DNA of 17,468 bases, taken from Pseudomonadota bacterium (lineage in GTDB: Bacteria > Desulfobacterota > Desulfobacteria > Desulfobacterales > Desulfosarcinaceae). The stretch is taken from NCBI GenBank assembly GCA_023435265.1, contig JAEYRZ010000001.1, positions 1 through 17,468 of the forward strand. The letters run 5' to 3'. Every line of letters begins with the position of its first letter. The first letter of the stretch is position 1. Shown here piece after piece: positions 6,192 to 14,362 of this stretch. The notes under the pieces were generated by a model. It did not search any database, was not told where the DNA came from, and saw only the letters and a program-made list of their open reading frames with translations. Both the position numbers and the translations under genes were made by a program.

Positions 6192-6221
6192 CACGGAAGC
6201 GGTTCTCCGGCCGCTTCCGTG
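6192..6221 (-). promoter_or_regulatory. Intercistronic hairpin between acsB and acsC
   Basis: An 11-bp perfect inverted repeat (CACGGAAGCGG, 6192-6202, with CCGCTTCCGTG, 6211-6221) encloses an 8-nt loop. It lies 17 nt past the acsB stop and 31 nt before the acsC start. No T-run follows on the minus strand, and acsC must be expressed, so a terminator is unlikely. It may protect the 3' end of an upstream acsDAB message or set subunit ratios. Confidence 0.6.
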
Positions 6222-6238
6222 CCGCCCGTTGTTTTAGA

Positions 6239-8452
6239 TCATCCCACGATGGGTTCCATGCTGAGCGCCGGATGTCCCTTCTCCTGCAGGAAGGGCAGGA
6301 TCGCCTCTTCGGTGGTGCCCACGGTTTCGTCGGCGATCATGTCGACCAGGTTGGGATAGCCCAATTCCGTGCCGCGCTTGATCAGACGATCGCGCAATTC
6401 TTCTTTCAGCGCCTTGGGCATCCATACCATGCGCAGCAGTCCGCCGTCGCCCTTGATGAACTTGCGCTGGGTGATGTTGAACTTGCTATGGCCCACGAAG
6501 CCCGGCGAAGAAGCGCCGCCGCCCATGACGCCCGCCAGCGTGGTGAACTTCATGCCGCAGGGGGTTTCACCGGCGTAATCGCGGTTGACCGTCATCACGC
6601 CGTTGCAGGCCGGCAGCATGGCCGCGATGGCTTCGCAGCAGCCGCAGGTGGTCATGGGGTCGTAGACCATGGAGTAGAAGTTGTAGTGATCGATGGCGCC
6701 GCGCGAGGCTTTTCTGATGAACTCATTGACGCCGGCGAACTGGCCCAGCTTGGCGTCGATCACTTCGCCCTTTTCGATCGGCTGGTTGGGACCGGTCGGA
6801 TTGATTTCGAACGAGGCCTTGCAGTCCATCCAGTTGTAGGCGCCGCACAGACCGGTACGCTCGGGGCTGACCGTGCACACGTGGGTCGGCGCGAAGCTCT
6901 GGCACAGCGTGCAGGAGTAGTAGGTGTTCACGTCCTCGTCGGTCATGTTCTCCACGCGTTCGTCGCGGTGCTTGTAGGCGGCGCGTGCTTTCTTGGTCAG
7001 TTCGTCCACGTCTTCTTTCTTGGTGAACAGCGTGACCTGCACCTTGTCCAGGATCTTGTTGAATTCCTGGTGGAACTTGGCGTGCAGCACCACGCCGATG
7101 TGCTTCAGGGAGAACCCCTTTTCCACGGCGGCCTTGCTCACGCGCACCCAGGCGATGTCGCGCTGCCCGATGTGCATGACGCCCTGGATGTAGTTGATCA
7201 GATGGTGCGTCTGGCGTTCCAGGATCGGCTCGAAGTCCTCCTGCATTTCGCGGCCGGCGACCTGCATGAAGATGCCCAGCGGGAACGTGCCGCCTTCCTT
7301 GATGTCCTTGATGTCGGGGCCGACCACGGTGACCTTGCCGTCCTCGATCTCGTTCATCTGCGCCAACTGCAGGTATTCGGTACATTGGGTCTTGCCGCCG
7401 CCGGCCTGGCAGTAAAGGTCGGCGCCGCGTACGCGCTCGCCCTCGTAAGCCGGGCCGAACGCCATGGGAATGTCGATCTGGGCGACGGTGGTTTTGAGGC
7501 CGCGCACTTCCACGGAGCGCTGCACCATTTCTTCATGCCTCACGTTGGCGACCACGTGCTCGTAGGTGCAGATGCCGGTGGGCAGGATTTCGGGAATGTC
7601 GGTGTCGGCCAGAGTCGGGAAACCCCAGTTGACGCAGCCCGCCGCCGCCGCGGCCCACTCGGCGTTGACATCGCCCAGGGCGTTGACGAAGGCGAAGATG
7701 CGGTCCTTGTTGTACTTCAGGATCGTCTTGTAATCGCCGGGTTTGACGCCGCCGAAGGCCATGGCCGCGCGGTTGGCGAAGCCAAGGGCGAAGATGGCCG
7801 AGGAGATGTCCGGGCCGAAGGGCACGATACGCGTGTTCCAGCCGACCTGCACGCCGGCCTCGCGCAGCTGATCGATGACCGTGGTGCCGTTCTGGTTGGC
7901 GGCGCAGAAGATGTACAGGCTGCGGCGCTGATACTCTTCCACGATCAATTTGGCCGTGGCCGCATCCGGGGCCGCGCCCACGATGGCGGCGAAGCCGGGG
8001 GCCGAGCCGTCCACGAACTCGACGCCGCGCTTGCGCATGACGGTGTCGTCGGCGGCGCCCAGCCAGATCTTGCCGGCGTCTTCGTCGACTTCTTCGGAAG
8101 GCAGGTAGAAATCGGGATCTTCGAGGTAGCGCAGGGCCTCTTCGATTTCAAAGGCGAACAGGGCCGCCATGCCGGCGTCCAGCAGGGGGCCCAGGTACGG
8201 CAGGTGGTTGCTGCCTTTGACGTGCGGAGGCAGCAGCTTGCGGGCGAAGGCCAGAGGCTTCTGCATATCTTCGAGCGTCTCGACCTTGATGCCCAGCAAA
8301 GAATAAATTACCGGCAGGTAGTAGGCGGTGTTTGGGAAGCCGACTTTGGTATCGGCATTGTAGGTCTGCAGGGCTTTCTTGTACTTGCCTTCGACCTTGG
8401 AGACAATATTGTAGCCACCTTGAATGGCGGCGAATGCGACTAAACGTGACAT
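6239..8452 (-). CDS. acsB: Acetyl-CoA synthase (CODH/ACS complex alpha subunit)
   Basis: This 737-residue enzyme condenses a methyl group from the corrinoid protein, CO from AcsA and coenzyme A into acetyl-CoA at the Ni-Ni-[4Fe-4S] A-cluster. Cluster ligands are C514, C517, C526 and C536 (CTLCQSFAPTHVC, then GLC). The distal nickel site is C603-G604-C605 in TTCGCCEA. All are offset by exactly +8 from the Moorella numbering, and F520 matches the Phe over the A-cluster. The full N-terminal domain (about 1-315) that docks CODH and forms the CO tunnel is present. This is the bacterial form; archaeal CdhC lacks that domain. The ATG has an AAGGAGG about 6 nt upstream, and the gap to acsA is 33 nt, so the two are probably translated from one message. 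No residue appears missing. Confidence 0.97.
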   Translation of the reverse strand: MSRLVAFAAIQGGYNIVSKVEGKYKKALQTYNADTKVGFPNTAYYLPVIYSLLGIKVETLEDMQKPLAFARKLLPPHVKGSNHLPYLGPLLDAGMAALFAFEIEEALRYLEDPDFYLPSEEVDEDAGKIWLGAADDTVMRKRGVEFVDGSAPGFAAIVGAAPDAATAKLIVEEYQRRSLYIFCAANQNGTTVIDQLREAGVQVGWNTRIVPFGPDISSAIFALGFANRAAMAFGGVKPGDYKTILKYNKDRIFAFVNALGDVNAEWAAAAAGCVNWGFPTLADTDIPEILPTGICTYEHVVANVRHEEMVQRSVEVRGLKTTVAQIDIPMAFGPAYEGERVRGADLYCQAGGGKTQCTEYLQLAQMNEIEDGKVTVVGPDIKDIKEGGTFPLGIFMQVAGREMQEDFEPILERQTHHLINYIQGVMHIGQRDIAWVRVSKAAVEKGFSLKHIGVVLHAKFHQEFNKILDKVQVTLFTKKEDVDELTKKARAAYKHRDERVENMTDEDVNTYYSCTLCQSFAPTHVCTVSPERTGLCGAYNWMDCKASFEINPTGPNQPIEKGEVIDAKLGQFAGVNEFIRKASRGAIDHYNFYSMVYDPMTTCGCCEAIAAMLPACNGVMTVNRDYAGETPCGMKFTTLAGVMGGGASSPGFVGHSKFNITQRKFIKGDGGLLRMVWMPKALKEELRDRLIKRGTELGYPNLVDMIADETVGTTEEAILPFLQEKGHPALSMEPIVG

Positions 8453-8485
8453 GCGGTCCTCCTTCGTTGAGGATGTTGAATAGGG

Positions 8486-10510
8486 TTAGGCTTCCAGTTT
8501 CTGACGATCGGTCATATCCATCAAGACGCGCTCGCGGGCCTTGTCGATGCCCAGCTCTTTGCGCTTCTTGTCGATGTGCGCGATCATCATGCGGGCGTGT
8601 TTGATGGGATCGGGTTCCACATCCCACATGCCGCCGTAGATCTTTTCCATCTCTTTGGTCAGGTAGTTGTGGAAGACCGGCGCACCCGAAGTATGCAGCA
8701 TGACGCCGAACACGGTATATACGCCGGAGGAGACGAAGTACTGGCCGATGCTGATGGCCTTCTCGCTCATCCACTCCGGCGCCGAGCCGGCCGCGGGCAG
8801 GTCGCTGATATCCTTCCAGGGGCCCCCGGCTTTGACCACTTCGGTGGCCGCCAGCAGGATGCGGCTGTTGTCCACGCAGGAGCCCAGGTGCAGGACCGGC
8901 GGAATGCCGACCGTCTCGCAGACTTCGCGCAGGCCCGGGCCGCAGTAAACCATCGCGCTCTCCGGCGTCAGAAGGCCTTCCATGGCGCATGCGATGCCGT
9001 TGCAGCCGGTGGTCAGCACGATGACGTCGTTTTTAATCAGCTCTTTGACGATGGCGATATGCGCCTCGTTGTGGCGCGTGCGGGCGTTGTTGCAGCCCAC
9101 CACGCCGGCCACGCCGCGGATACGGCCATTGATGATGTTGTCGTTGAGCGTATAGTAGCTGCCGCGGAAGGTGCCGCCCAGGTGATACTGGATCGACTCC
9201 ACGCCGAAACCGGCGATCTGGGTGGCCTTCTGGCGCGGAATCATCACTTCTTTGCCGCGGTTCTGGAAGTTGTCGATGGCCAGCTTGACGATCCGTTCGG
9301 CATCTTCCAGGGCATGGTGCTCGTCGAATTCGATATGCACCACGTTGTCCTGCTCCATCCTGGCCATGGGATGGGTGGTGATCAGCTTGGTGTGGAAGCA
9401 CTTGGCCACGTTGGCCAGGTTCTGGAAGACGCACTGCACGTCGACCACCATGGCATCGCAGGCGCCGGTGACGATGGCCAGTTCCTGCTGCAGGAAGGTG
9501 CCTGCCGGGGGAACGCCGTGGCGCTGCAGAATTTCATTGGCCGTGCAGCAGATGCCGCCCAGCTGGATGCCCTTGGCGCCCTTGCTGCGGGCGTATTCGA
9601 TCATCGCCGGGCTCTGTGCTGCGGCCACGATCATTTCCGAGAGCACCGGTTCATGGCCGTGGACGATGATATTGACATGATCCTCTTTCATGATGCCCAG
9701 GTTGGCTTCCGCCTGGAGGGGATAAGGGGTGCCGAAGAGGATGTCCTGCAGGTCGGTGGCCAGCATGGAGCCGCCCCAGCCGTCGGCCAGCGCGCAGCGG
9801 GCGCCTTGCTTCATCAGGTTCTTGTAATCCTGGTCCACGCCCATGTGGGTGCGGTGCATGATGTCGACGATCTCGCGGTCGATGTTGCGCGGTTTGACAC
9901 CGGCCTTGGTCCATTTCTCATAAAGCGGCTTGGGCGCGCGCTTGAGGTAGGTCAGCTCGCCTTCAGCCTTGCCCCATTCGGCGAGTGCCTTCTGGCCGAC
10001 TTCGACGGCGATTTCGTCGAGGTCGCGGTCCTTGGTTTCTCCATTCACTTCCACCGTGGTGGCGACCCCCAGGTTCGCGGCCACGGCGACCAGTTTTTCC
10101 GTATCTTTAATCTTATAGGCGCTGGTTTCCTTGCGGGCGGCCGACATGAAGACTTCCGCCACACTGCGGCCGTGGTCGGAATGGGCGGCCGCGCCGGCGG
10201 CGATCATGCGCAGGAAGTTGCGGGCGGCGATGGTATTGGCGGTGGCGCCGCAAAGGCCTTTGCGGGTGTCTTCGCCGACGATGCGCGCTTTGGGCAGCGG
10301 CAGTCGGCAGGGCCCCATGGCGCAGTTTTTACAGCAGATGCCCTGGATGCCGATGTTGCAGGGTTTCATCTGCTCGGCACGGTCGAAAATCGTATCGATG
10401 CCGAGCTTCTGGGCGCGGGCAATCATCTGCTGGGTAGCGGCATCGATCGACGCGGCTACCGGGTCGGCCAATTTTTCGGCCTTTTCTTTGACTTTGGTTT
10501 CTTCTGCCAT
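8486..10510 (-). CDS. acsA: Ni-Fe carbon monoxide dehydrogenase catalytic subunit
   Basis: This 674-residue CODH interconverts CO2 and CO and passes CO through the tunnel to AcsB. D-cluster ligands are C51 and C59; B-cluster ligands are C60, C63, C68 and C87. C-cluster [Ni-4Fe-5S] candidates are H286 (HGHEP), C322 (GGICCTANE), C360 (VDVQC), C473 (VVGCNN), C503 (TTGCNG) and C545 (LGSCVDNSR). All expected ligands are present, so it should be active. The ATG is preceded by GAGGAGG. It lies 45 nt after acsD and 33 nt before acsB; adjacency to acsB supports the ACS-associated form (acsA) over a monofunctional cooS. No nickel-insertion ATPase gene (cooC/acsF) is in the window, so maturation factors must be elsewhere. 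Confidence 0.97.
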   Translation of the reverse strand: MAEETKVKEKAEKLADPVAASIDAATQQMIARAQKLGIDTIFDRAEQMKPCNIGIQGICCKNCAMGPCRLPLPKARIVGEDTRKGLCGATANTIAARNFLRMIAAGAAAHSDHGRSVAEVFMSAARKETSAYKIKDTEKLVAVAANLGVATTVEVNGETKDRDLDEIAVEVGQKALAEWGKAEGELTYLKRAPKPLYEKWTKAGVKPRNIDREIVDIMHRTHMGVDQDYKNLMKQGARCALADGWGGSMLATDLQDILFGTPYPLQAEANLGIMKEDHVNIIVHGHEPVLSEMIVAAAQSPAMIEYARSKGAKGIQLGGICCTANEILQRHGVPPAGTFLQQELAIVTGACDAMVVDVQCVFQNLANVAKCFHTKLITTHPMARMEQDNVVHIEFDEHHALEDAERIVKLAIDNFQNRGKEVMIPRQKATQIAGFGVESIQYHLGGTFRGSYYTLNDNIINGRIRGVAGVVGCNNARTRHNEAHIAIVKELIKNDVIVLTTGCNGIACAMEGLLTPESAMVYCGPGLREVCETVGIPPVLHLGSCVDNSRILLAATEVVKAGGPWKDISDLPAAGSAPEWMSEKAISIGQYFVSSGVYTVFGVMLHTSGAPVFHNYLTKEMEKIYGGMWDVEPDPIKHARMMIAHIDKKRKELGIDKARERVLMDMTDRQKLEA

Positions 10511-10555
10511 TAGAGGTTCCTCCTCGTAATTGATACTGTGGGATAAGAAGCACGA

Positions 10556-12001
10556 TCAGGCTACGCGCCGGTGAATGCGGTCCAATTGACGGACCATCTT
10601 TTCGAGCGCATCCATCTGCACCGCCGCCGCCGTCTTGGCGACCGCTTCTTCTTGTTCGGCTTTGCGCTGGGCCATCATTTTCTCGCGTTCGGCGGCGCGC
10701 TTCTGCCGCAGGGCGTCTTCTTCAGCCTCCCGTTTGCCGGCTTCCGCTTTGCGCTGCGCTTCGGCATCGGCTTTGGCCTTTGCATCGGCATCCGCTTTGG
10801 CTTGGGCGAGATCGACTACCGGTGCGGCCTCGGCCTTGGGTGCGGCGGCCTTGGGCGCCTCGGCCTTGGCCGGAGCGGGTTTGGCTGCAGCGGGAGCTGC
10901 CTTGGGGGCGGCGGCCGGAGCGGCGGCTTTGGCCGGAGCGGGTTTGGCCGCCTTTTCTTCCGCAATGGTCAGGTCGGGAGCCGGCGCCAGGGCTGCCAGA
11001 TCGACCGGCTGGGCGGCCAGCTTCTTGGTGATTGCGGTGATATCGTTTGCACTGCCGCCGTCGGCCAACAGACCGATATAGGCCTTGACCAGGCGAATGG
11101 CCTCGGGATGACGCATGATCAGGATATCGCTGCCGGCCAGCAGATAGGCCACGGCACCGACGGCTTCCATGAGGATGCCGCGCTTTTCCGGATCGCCCAG
11201 CGTGGGGGCGTCATCGACGCTCAGCTTGGCTTCCTTGGATTTCCAGATTTCATTGCCCAGGTTGTTGATGACAGGCAGCTGCAGTTTGTCGTCGCCCTGC
11301 GCCAGAGCGGCCATGCGCAGGCGCTCCATGACCGAATAGCTGTACTCCATTCCATATCCCAGACCGCCGGTGGTCGGGTCGATGATGATTTTTTCGGTGG
11401 GGACGCCGAGGTTTTCCAGCAGGATATTGACCTGCTTGGCAAGGTTGACATCGATCGGCGAGGAGGAAATCAACGTGTGGCCGTAAGCCATGGCCGCCGC
11501 GCCGATGCCCTTGTGGTTCTTGTCTTCCACCGGGCCCAGGATGAGATTGGCGCCCTGATGGTCTTCGGCAAGCTGCTTCAGCACGGCTTCGTCTTTTTGC
11601 GGGTTGCCGCAGCCCCAGACCACCAGGGGAACCTGAATGGCGCCCAGCACCTTCTTAACCGTGGCCGAAGCATCCTTGGGGCTGGCGTTGAGGCCGTTGG
11701 GATCGGTGCTTTTCAATTGCAGCACGATCATTTCGGCGCCGTAGTCGTTCACACACTTTTTGGCCCAGGCGGCCGGATCCTTCACGACGTCCTTGAACGG
11801 TTCGAGGGCGGCCGGAGCCCAGTCTTCGGGTGTCATGTCCCAGATTTCCATCGCGATGCGCGGCTTGTGGGGCATGGCGCCTTCGAATGAGTAGAACGGA
11901 TAACAGGTCTCGCCGCCAACGGTCACGGCCTTGTCCCCTTTTCCAAGGGTTACCGCGTGAACGCTGCCGGTATAACTCTCTTTGTAGAATTCGAAAGCCA
12001 A
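10556..12001 (-). CDS. acsD: Corrinoid/iron-sulfur protein small subunit with C-terminal extension
   Basis: Residues 1-335 of this 481-residue protein form the TIM-barrel small subunit that pairs with AcsC. Recognisable segments are PFYSFEGAMPHKP (35-47), IIIDPTTGGLGYGMEYSYS (205-223) and ILIMRHPEA (293-301). Moorella AcsD has only about 323 residues. The rest is an Ala/Pro/Lys linker (about 340-395), a charged Ala/Lys/Glu/Arg helix likely to be coiled coil (396-455) and an amphipathic end (456-481, MDALEKMVRQLDRIHRRV). The linker looks like those of lipoyl E2 enzymes, but no lipoyl-type domain follows. Translation apparently starts at a TTG (12001) with a near-perfect AAGGAGG 5 to 6 nt upstream; the homologous N-terminus begins there. 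It is first in the acs operon, 45 nt before acsA. The core call is firm, the tail's role unknown. Confidence 0.93.
   Translation of the reverse strand: MAFEFYKESYTGSVHAVTLGKGDKAVTVGGETCYPFYSFEGAMPHKPRIAMEIWDMTPEDWAPAALEPFKDVVKDPAAWAKKCVNDYGAEMIVLQLKSTDPNGLNASPKDASATVKKVLGAIQVPLVVWGCGNPQKDEAVLKQLAEDHQGANLILGPVEDKNHKGIGAAAMAYGHTLISSSPIDVNLAKQVNILLENLGVPTEKIIIDPTTGGLGYGMEYSYSVMERLRMAALAQGDDKLQLPVINNLGNEIWKSKEAKLSVDDAPTLGDPEKRGILMEAVGAVAYLLAGSDILIMRHPEAIRLVKAYIGLLADGGSANDITAITKKLAAQPVDLAALAPAPDLTIAEEKAAKPAPAKAAAPAAAPKAAPAAAKPAPAKAEAPKAAAPKAEAAPVVDLAQAKADADAKAKADAEAQRKAEAGKREAEEDALRQKRAAEREKMMAQRKAEQEEAVAKTAAAVQMDALEKMVRQLDRIHRRVA
10817..10984 (-). repeat. Low-complexity Ala/Pro/Lys linker of acsD with internal repeat
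   Basis: This part of acsD encodes residues 340-395. The 20-mer TTGGCCGGAGCGGGTTTGGC (plus strand) occurs exactly at 10866-10885 and again at 10929-10948, 63 nt apart. It encodes the repeated AKPAPAKA unit. The spacing is a whole number of codons, so expansion or contraction by slippage would keep the frame. Linker length may therefore vary between strains. Confidence 0.75.
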
Positions 12002-12338
12002 AGTTACCTCCTTATCGCATACCGGTTAAATGTGGGCAGTTCGGGAAATACGCGCTTAAGCGGGCGATCATCCTCCTTTCCCAGTTCTTATTTTTAAATC
12101 TACGACGGTAGATAGCCTGCAAATACAAAAGGAGCGGTCCGTTGGATCCGCATTCTGAGCGTATCGCAATCGCCGATCTATTTCGTTCACCAAAGTCGGC
12201 TCCGCTGCGCATAACAACCTGATCGTGCATGGCTCGACCTGAGCCAGCGAATGGCCGTCGATCCCGCACGTAGTGATTTTGAGTAATTTCAAAAGATTAA
12301 AACTACTGCCTGCACGCTTTTCAAATTAAGGACTCACC
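12002..12338 (-). promoter_or_regulatory. Long untranslated leader of the acs operon
   Basis: About 335 nt separate the probable promoter from acsD. The segment carries the acsD Shine-Dalgarno (AAGGAGG at 12007-12013), a second unused AAAGGAGG (12073-12080), and a small stem (ATCTAC with GTAGAT, 12098-12113). I looked for the conserved boxes of a cobalamin riboswitch and did not find them. A 74-codon frame (12068-12292, TTG start) crosses it, but has no Shine-Dalgarno. I see no recognised regulatory RNA; the length alone suggests post-transcriptional control. Confidence 0.4.
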
Positions 12339-12365
12339 TTATTATAGAGCTGTTTTTTTTGTCAA
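12339..12365 (-). promoter_or_regulatory. Candidate promoter of the acs operon
   Basis: On the minus strand, consensus TTGACA (12360-12365) and TATAAT (12341-12346) lie close together, but only 13 nt apart. An overlapping TAATAA (12339-12344) gives 15 nt. The two perfect boxes in an otherwise GC-rich region, joined by a T-run on the plus strand, make this the best promoter seen upstream of acsD. The short spacer would call for an activator or a different -35 element. Confidence 0.5.
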
Positions 12366-12659
12366 CAGATATAGCCGTGTTTGAACTCAAATTGATAACT
12401 AAATCGGTTTCACCCATCGTCAGGCCAGCGGTGGCAGGCGCATTCCGGAATCGGGAGCCGCCCGCCGGCTGATCCTCCGAGTCCGGTATATGGGATGCGG
12501 TTGCAGAATGCGGGCGGTATGGCCGTTGCGCGCCTTCTTGGCCGAAGTGGAACGGCAGGCGGTGACTCGGGCATTGCATTATTGGTCGTATGCCGGTATG
12601 CAAATGCAGGAAAACGGCCATCGCCCAATTCAATGCGCGCGATTCGAATGGAAGCTCCG
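12366..12659. other. Intergenic region between acs promoter and rmuC
   Basis: About 290 bases between two divergent units. It contains small palindromes such as ATTCCGGAAT near 12440 and a weak plus-strand promoter candidate for rmuC (TTGCAT at 12574-12579, 17 nt, TATGCA at 12597-12602). Nothing else is supported. Long frames on both strands here are shadows or upstream extensions of rmuC without a Shine-Dalgarno. Confidence 0.4.
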
Positions 12660-14285
12660 ATGATGGAATTTGTATTGCGGTACGGCGCTCATCTGGCTGT
12701 CGCGGGGCTGGGACTGCTCGTCGGCGCCATGGCCGCCGGCCTCTGGATACGCATCCGCATGGCGGCCCGGCTGAACGAACAATCCGCCGCCGCCCGGAAC
12801 CAGGAAAACCTGCTGCGGCAGCAGATCGATTCACAGTACGCGTTGCTCAAAGATTGGCAGGCGCGCCAAGCTCAGGCGGCTCGGGATGCGCAGTTGTGGC
12901 AGTCCCGGCATTCGGAAACGGCGGCGGCCCGCGCGGCGCTCGAAACGCGTGTTCAGGGAATGGCCCGGTTGGAAAAGGAGCTTGCGGACAGCCGGAACGA
13001 GATGGCTCGGCTGCAGGAAGATCTTCGCCGCGAATCGGCCGCTCTTGGCCAGGCTCTGGAAAAATCGAAATACCTGGACAAGGTCGAAGCGGAACACGAA
13101 CGCTGCCGCGCGCAGCTTCAGGACAGCGAGCACTTGGCGGCGCAGTATTGCGCCGATCTGGCCGGCCTGAAGACCGCGTTGGAAGAACAGGGACGGCAGT
13201 CGGCGGAGAAGATCGCGCTGCTCAACGAGGCACGCGATCAACTTAAAAACGAATTTCAAAACCTGGCTCAGCGCATTTTCGAAGAGAAGAGCAATACATT
13301 CACCGATCAGAACCGCGCCAGCCTGGATCGGCTCATCACGCCGCTGCGGGAGCAGATCGGCGACTTCAAAAAACGCGTGGAGGACGTGTACGACAAGGAA
13401 TCGCGCGATCGCGCCGCCCTGCAGTCCGAGATTCATCAGCTCAAGGAACTGAACCAGCGCATCGGCAGGGACGCGCTGAACCTTACGCGGGCTCTGAAAG
13501 GGGACAGCAAGACGCGCGGCAATTGGGGCGAGGTGGTGCTGGAGCGGGTGCTGGAGGCTTCCGGGCTGCAGCGGGGCCGCGAGTACGAGGTACAGGTGAG
13601 TTGCAGCGATTCCCAGGGCAGGCGCTACCAGCCGGATGTGATCGTCCGTCTGCCCGAAGGCAAGGATGTGGTCATCGACGCCAAGGTGTCGCTCAAAGAC
13701 TACGAAGTCTTCTTCAACAGCGAGGATCCGGCCGAAAAGGAAAAGGCGTTGCGGGCGCATGTCGAAGCACTGCGCACGCACCTGCGTCAACTGGCGGCCA
13801 AGGATTATCAGGGCCTCGAAGGCGTACGCAGTCTCGATTTCGTTCTGATGTTCATTCCCGTGGAGGCGGCATTCCTGGCGGCGGTCGAGAAAGACGGCGG
13901 CATCTTCGGCGAAGCATTCGAGAAGAACATTATGCTGGTCAGTCCCTCGACTCTGCTGGTGACCCTGCGGACGATCCAGAACATCTGGCGCTACGAATAC
14001 CAGAACCGCTATGCCCTCGAGATCGCCAAGCGCGCCGGGGCGCTGCATGACAAATTCGTCGGTTTTGTGGAAGCGCTGGAAGAAATCGGCATTCAACTCG
14101 ACAAGGCCCGAGCCGCCCACCGCAGCGCCCTGGAGCGCCTGGCGACCGGCCGCGGCAACCTGGTGCGGCGCACCCAGGAACTCAAGGCCATGGGCGTAAA
14201 GGCGAGCAAGGAACTGCCCGTGCGCATCGTGGAGCTGGCGGCGTCAGATGCGCCGGCGCTGCCGGATCCGACCGCCGCGGAGTAG
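12660..14285 (+). CDS. rmuC: RmuC family DNA recombination protein
   Basis: This is a 541-residue protein. An N-terminal membrane helix (about 11-31, AVAGLGLLVGAMAAGLWI) precedes a long coiled coil (about 35-220) and a C-terminal RmuC domain (about 275-500). GNWGEVVLERVLEASGL (287-303), YQPDVIV (323-329) and VIDAKVSL (338-345) supply the E291, D326, D340 and K342 of a restriction-endonuclease-like active site. RmuC limits recombination at inverted repeats in E. coli; its substrate is not settled. The frame is open back to 12495, but I prefer the ATG at 12660 (or the adjacent one at 12663). GGAAG lies 5 nt upstream, and the membrane helix starts normally from it. It is divergent from the acs operon and functionally unrelated to it. 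Confidence 0.9.
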   Translation: MMEFVLRYGAHLAVAGLGLLVGAMAAGLWIRIRMAARLNEQSAAARNQENLLRQQIDSQYALLKDWQARQAQAARDAQLWQSRHSETAAARAALETRVQGMARLEKELADSRNEMARLQEDLRRESAALGQALEKSKYLDKVEAEHERCRAQLQDSEHLAAQYCADLAGLKTALEEQGRQSAEKIALLNEARDQLKNEFQNLAQRIFEEKSNTFTDQNRASLDRLITPLREQIGDFKKRVEDVYDKESRDRAALQSEIHQLKELNQRIGRDALNLTRALKGDSKTRGNWGEVVLERVLEASGLQRGREYEVQVSCSDSQGRRYQPDVIVRLPEGKDVVIDAKVSLKDYEVFFNSEDPAEKEKALRAHVEALRTHLRQLAAKDYQGLEGVRSLDFVLMFIPVEAAFLAAVEKDGGIFGEAFEKNIMLVSPSTLLVTLRTIQNIWRYEYQNRYALEIAKRAGALHDKFVGFVEALEEIGIQLDKARAAHRSALERLATGRGNLVRRTQELKAMGVKASKELPVRIVELAASDAPALPDPTAAE

Positions 14286-14362
14286 ATTCTTTCCTTATGC
14301 AGATATCTGAACGCCCGGGTACGTTCGGTTGGCTTAGTGTACTGTGACATACTTTATCGATA

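Noticed and set aside
6272..8443. 723-codon open frame on the plus strand opposite acsB
   Set aside because: This is an antisense shadow of acsB with low-complexity composition. The acsB frame has all catalytic motifs and a proper Shine-Dalgarno.
8576..10513. 645-codon open frame on the plus strand opposite acsA
   Set aside because: It mirrors the acsA reading frame in a GC-rich gene, has a His/Gly/Val/Asp-rich composition typical of antisense translation, and shows no known domain.
12068..12292. 74-codon minus-strand frame in the acs leader, with several Cys
   Set aside because: It has a TTG start without a Shine-Dalgarno and no recognisable motif. It might merit a conservation check, but I cannot support it as a gene.
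12002..12338. Cobalamin riboswitch in the acs leader
   Set aside because: Considered because the operon encodes a corrinoid protein, but I could not find the conserved B12-box or GCCACTG elements on the minus strand.
12495..12659. Upstream extension of rmuC by 55 codons
   Set aside because: The extension has no Shine-Dalgarno and would bury the N-terminal membrane helix. The ATG at 12660 with GGAAG upstream is preferred.
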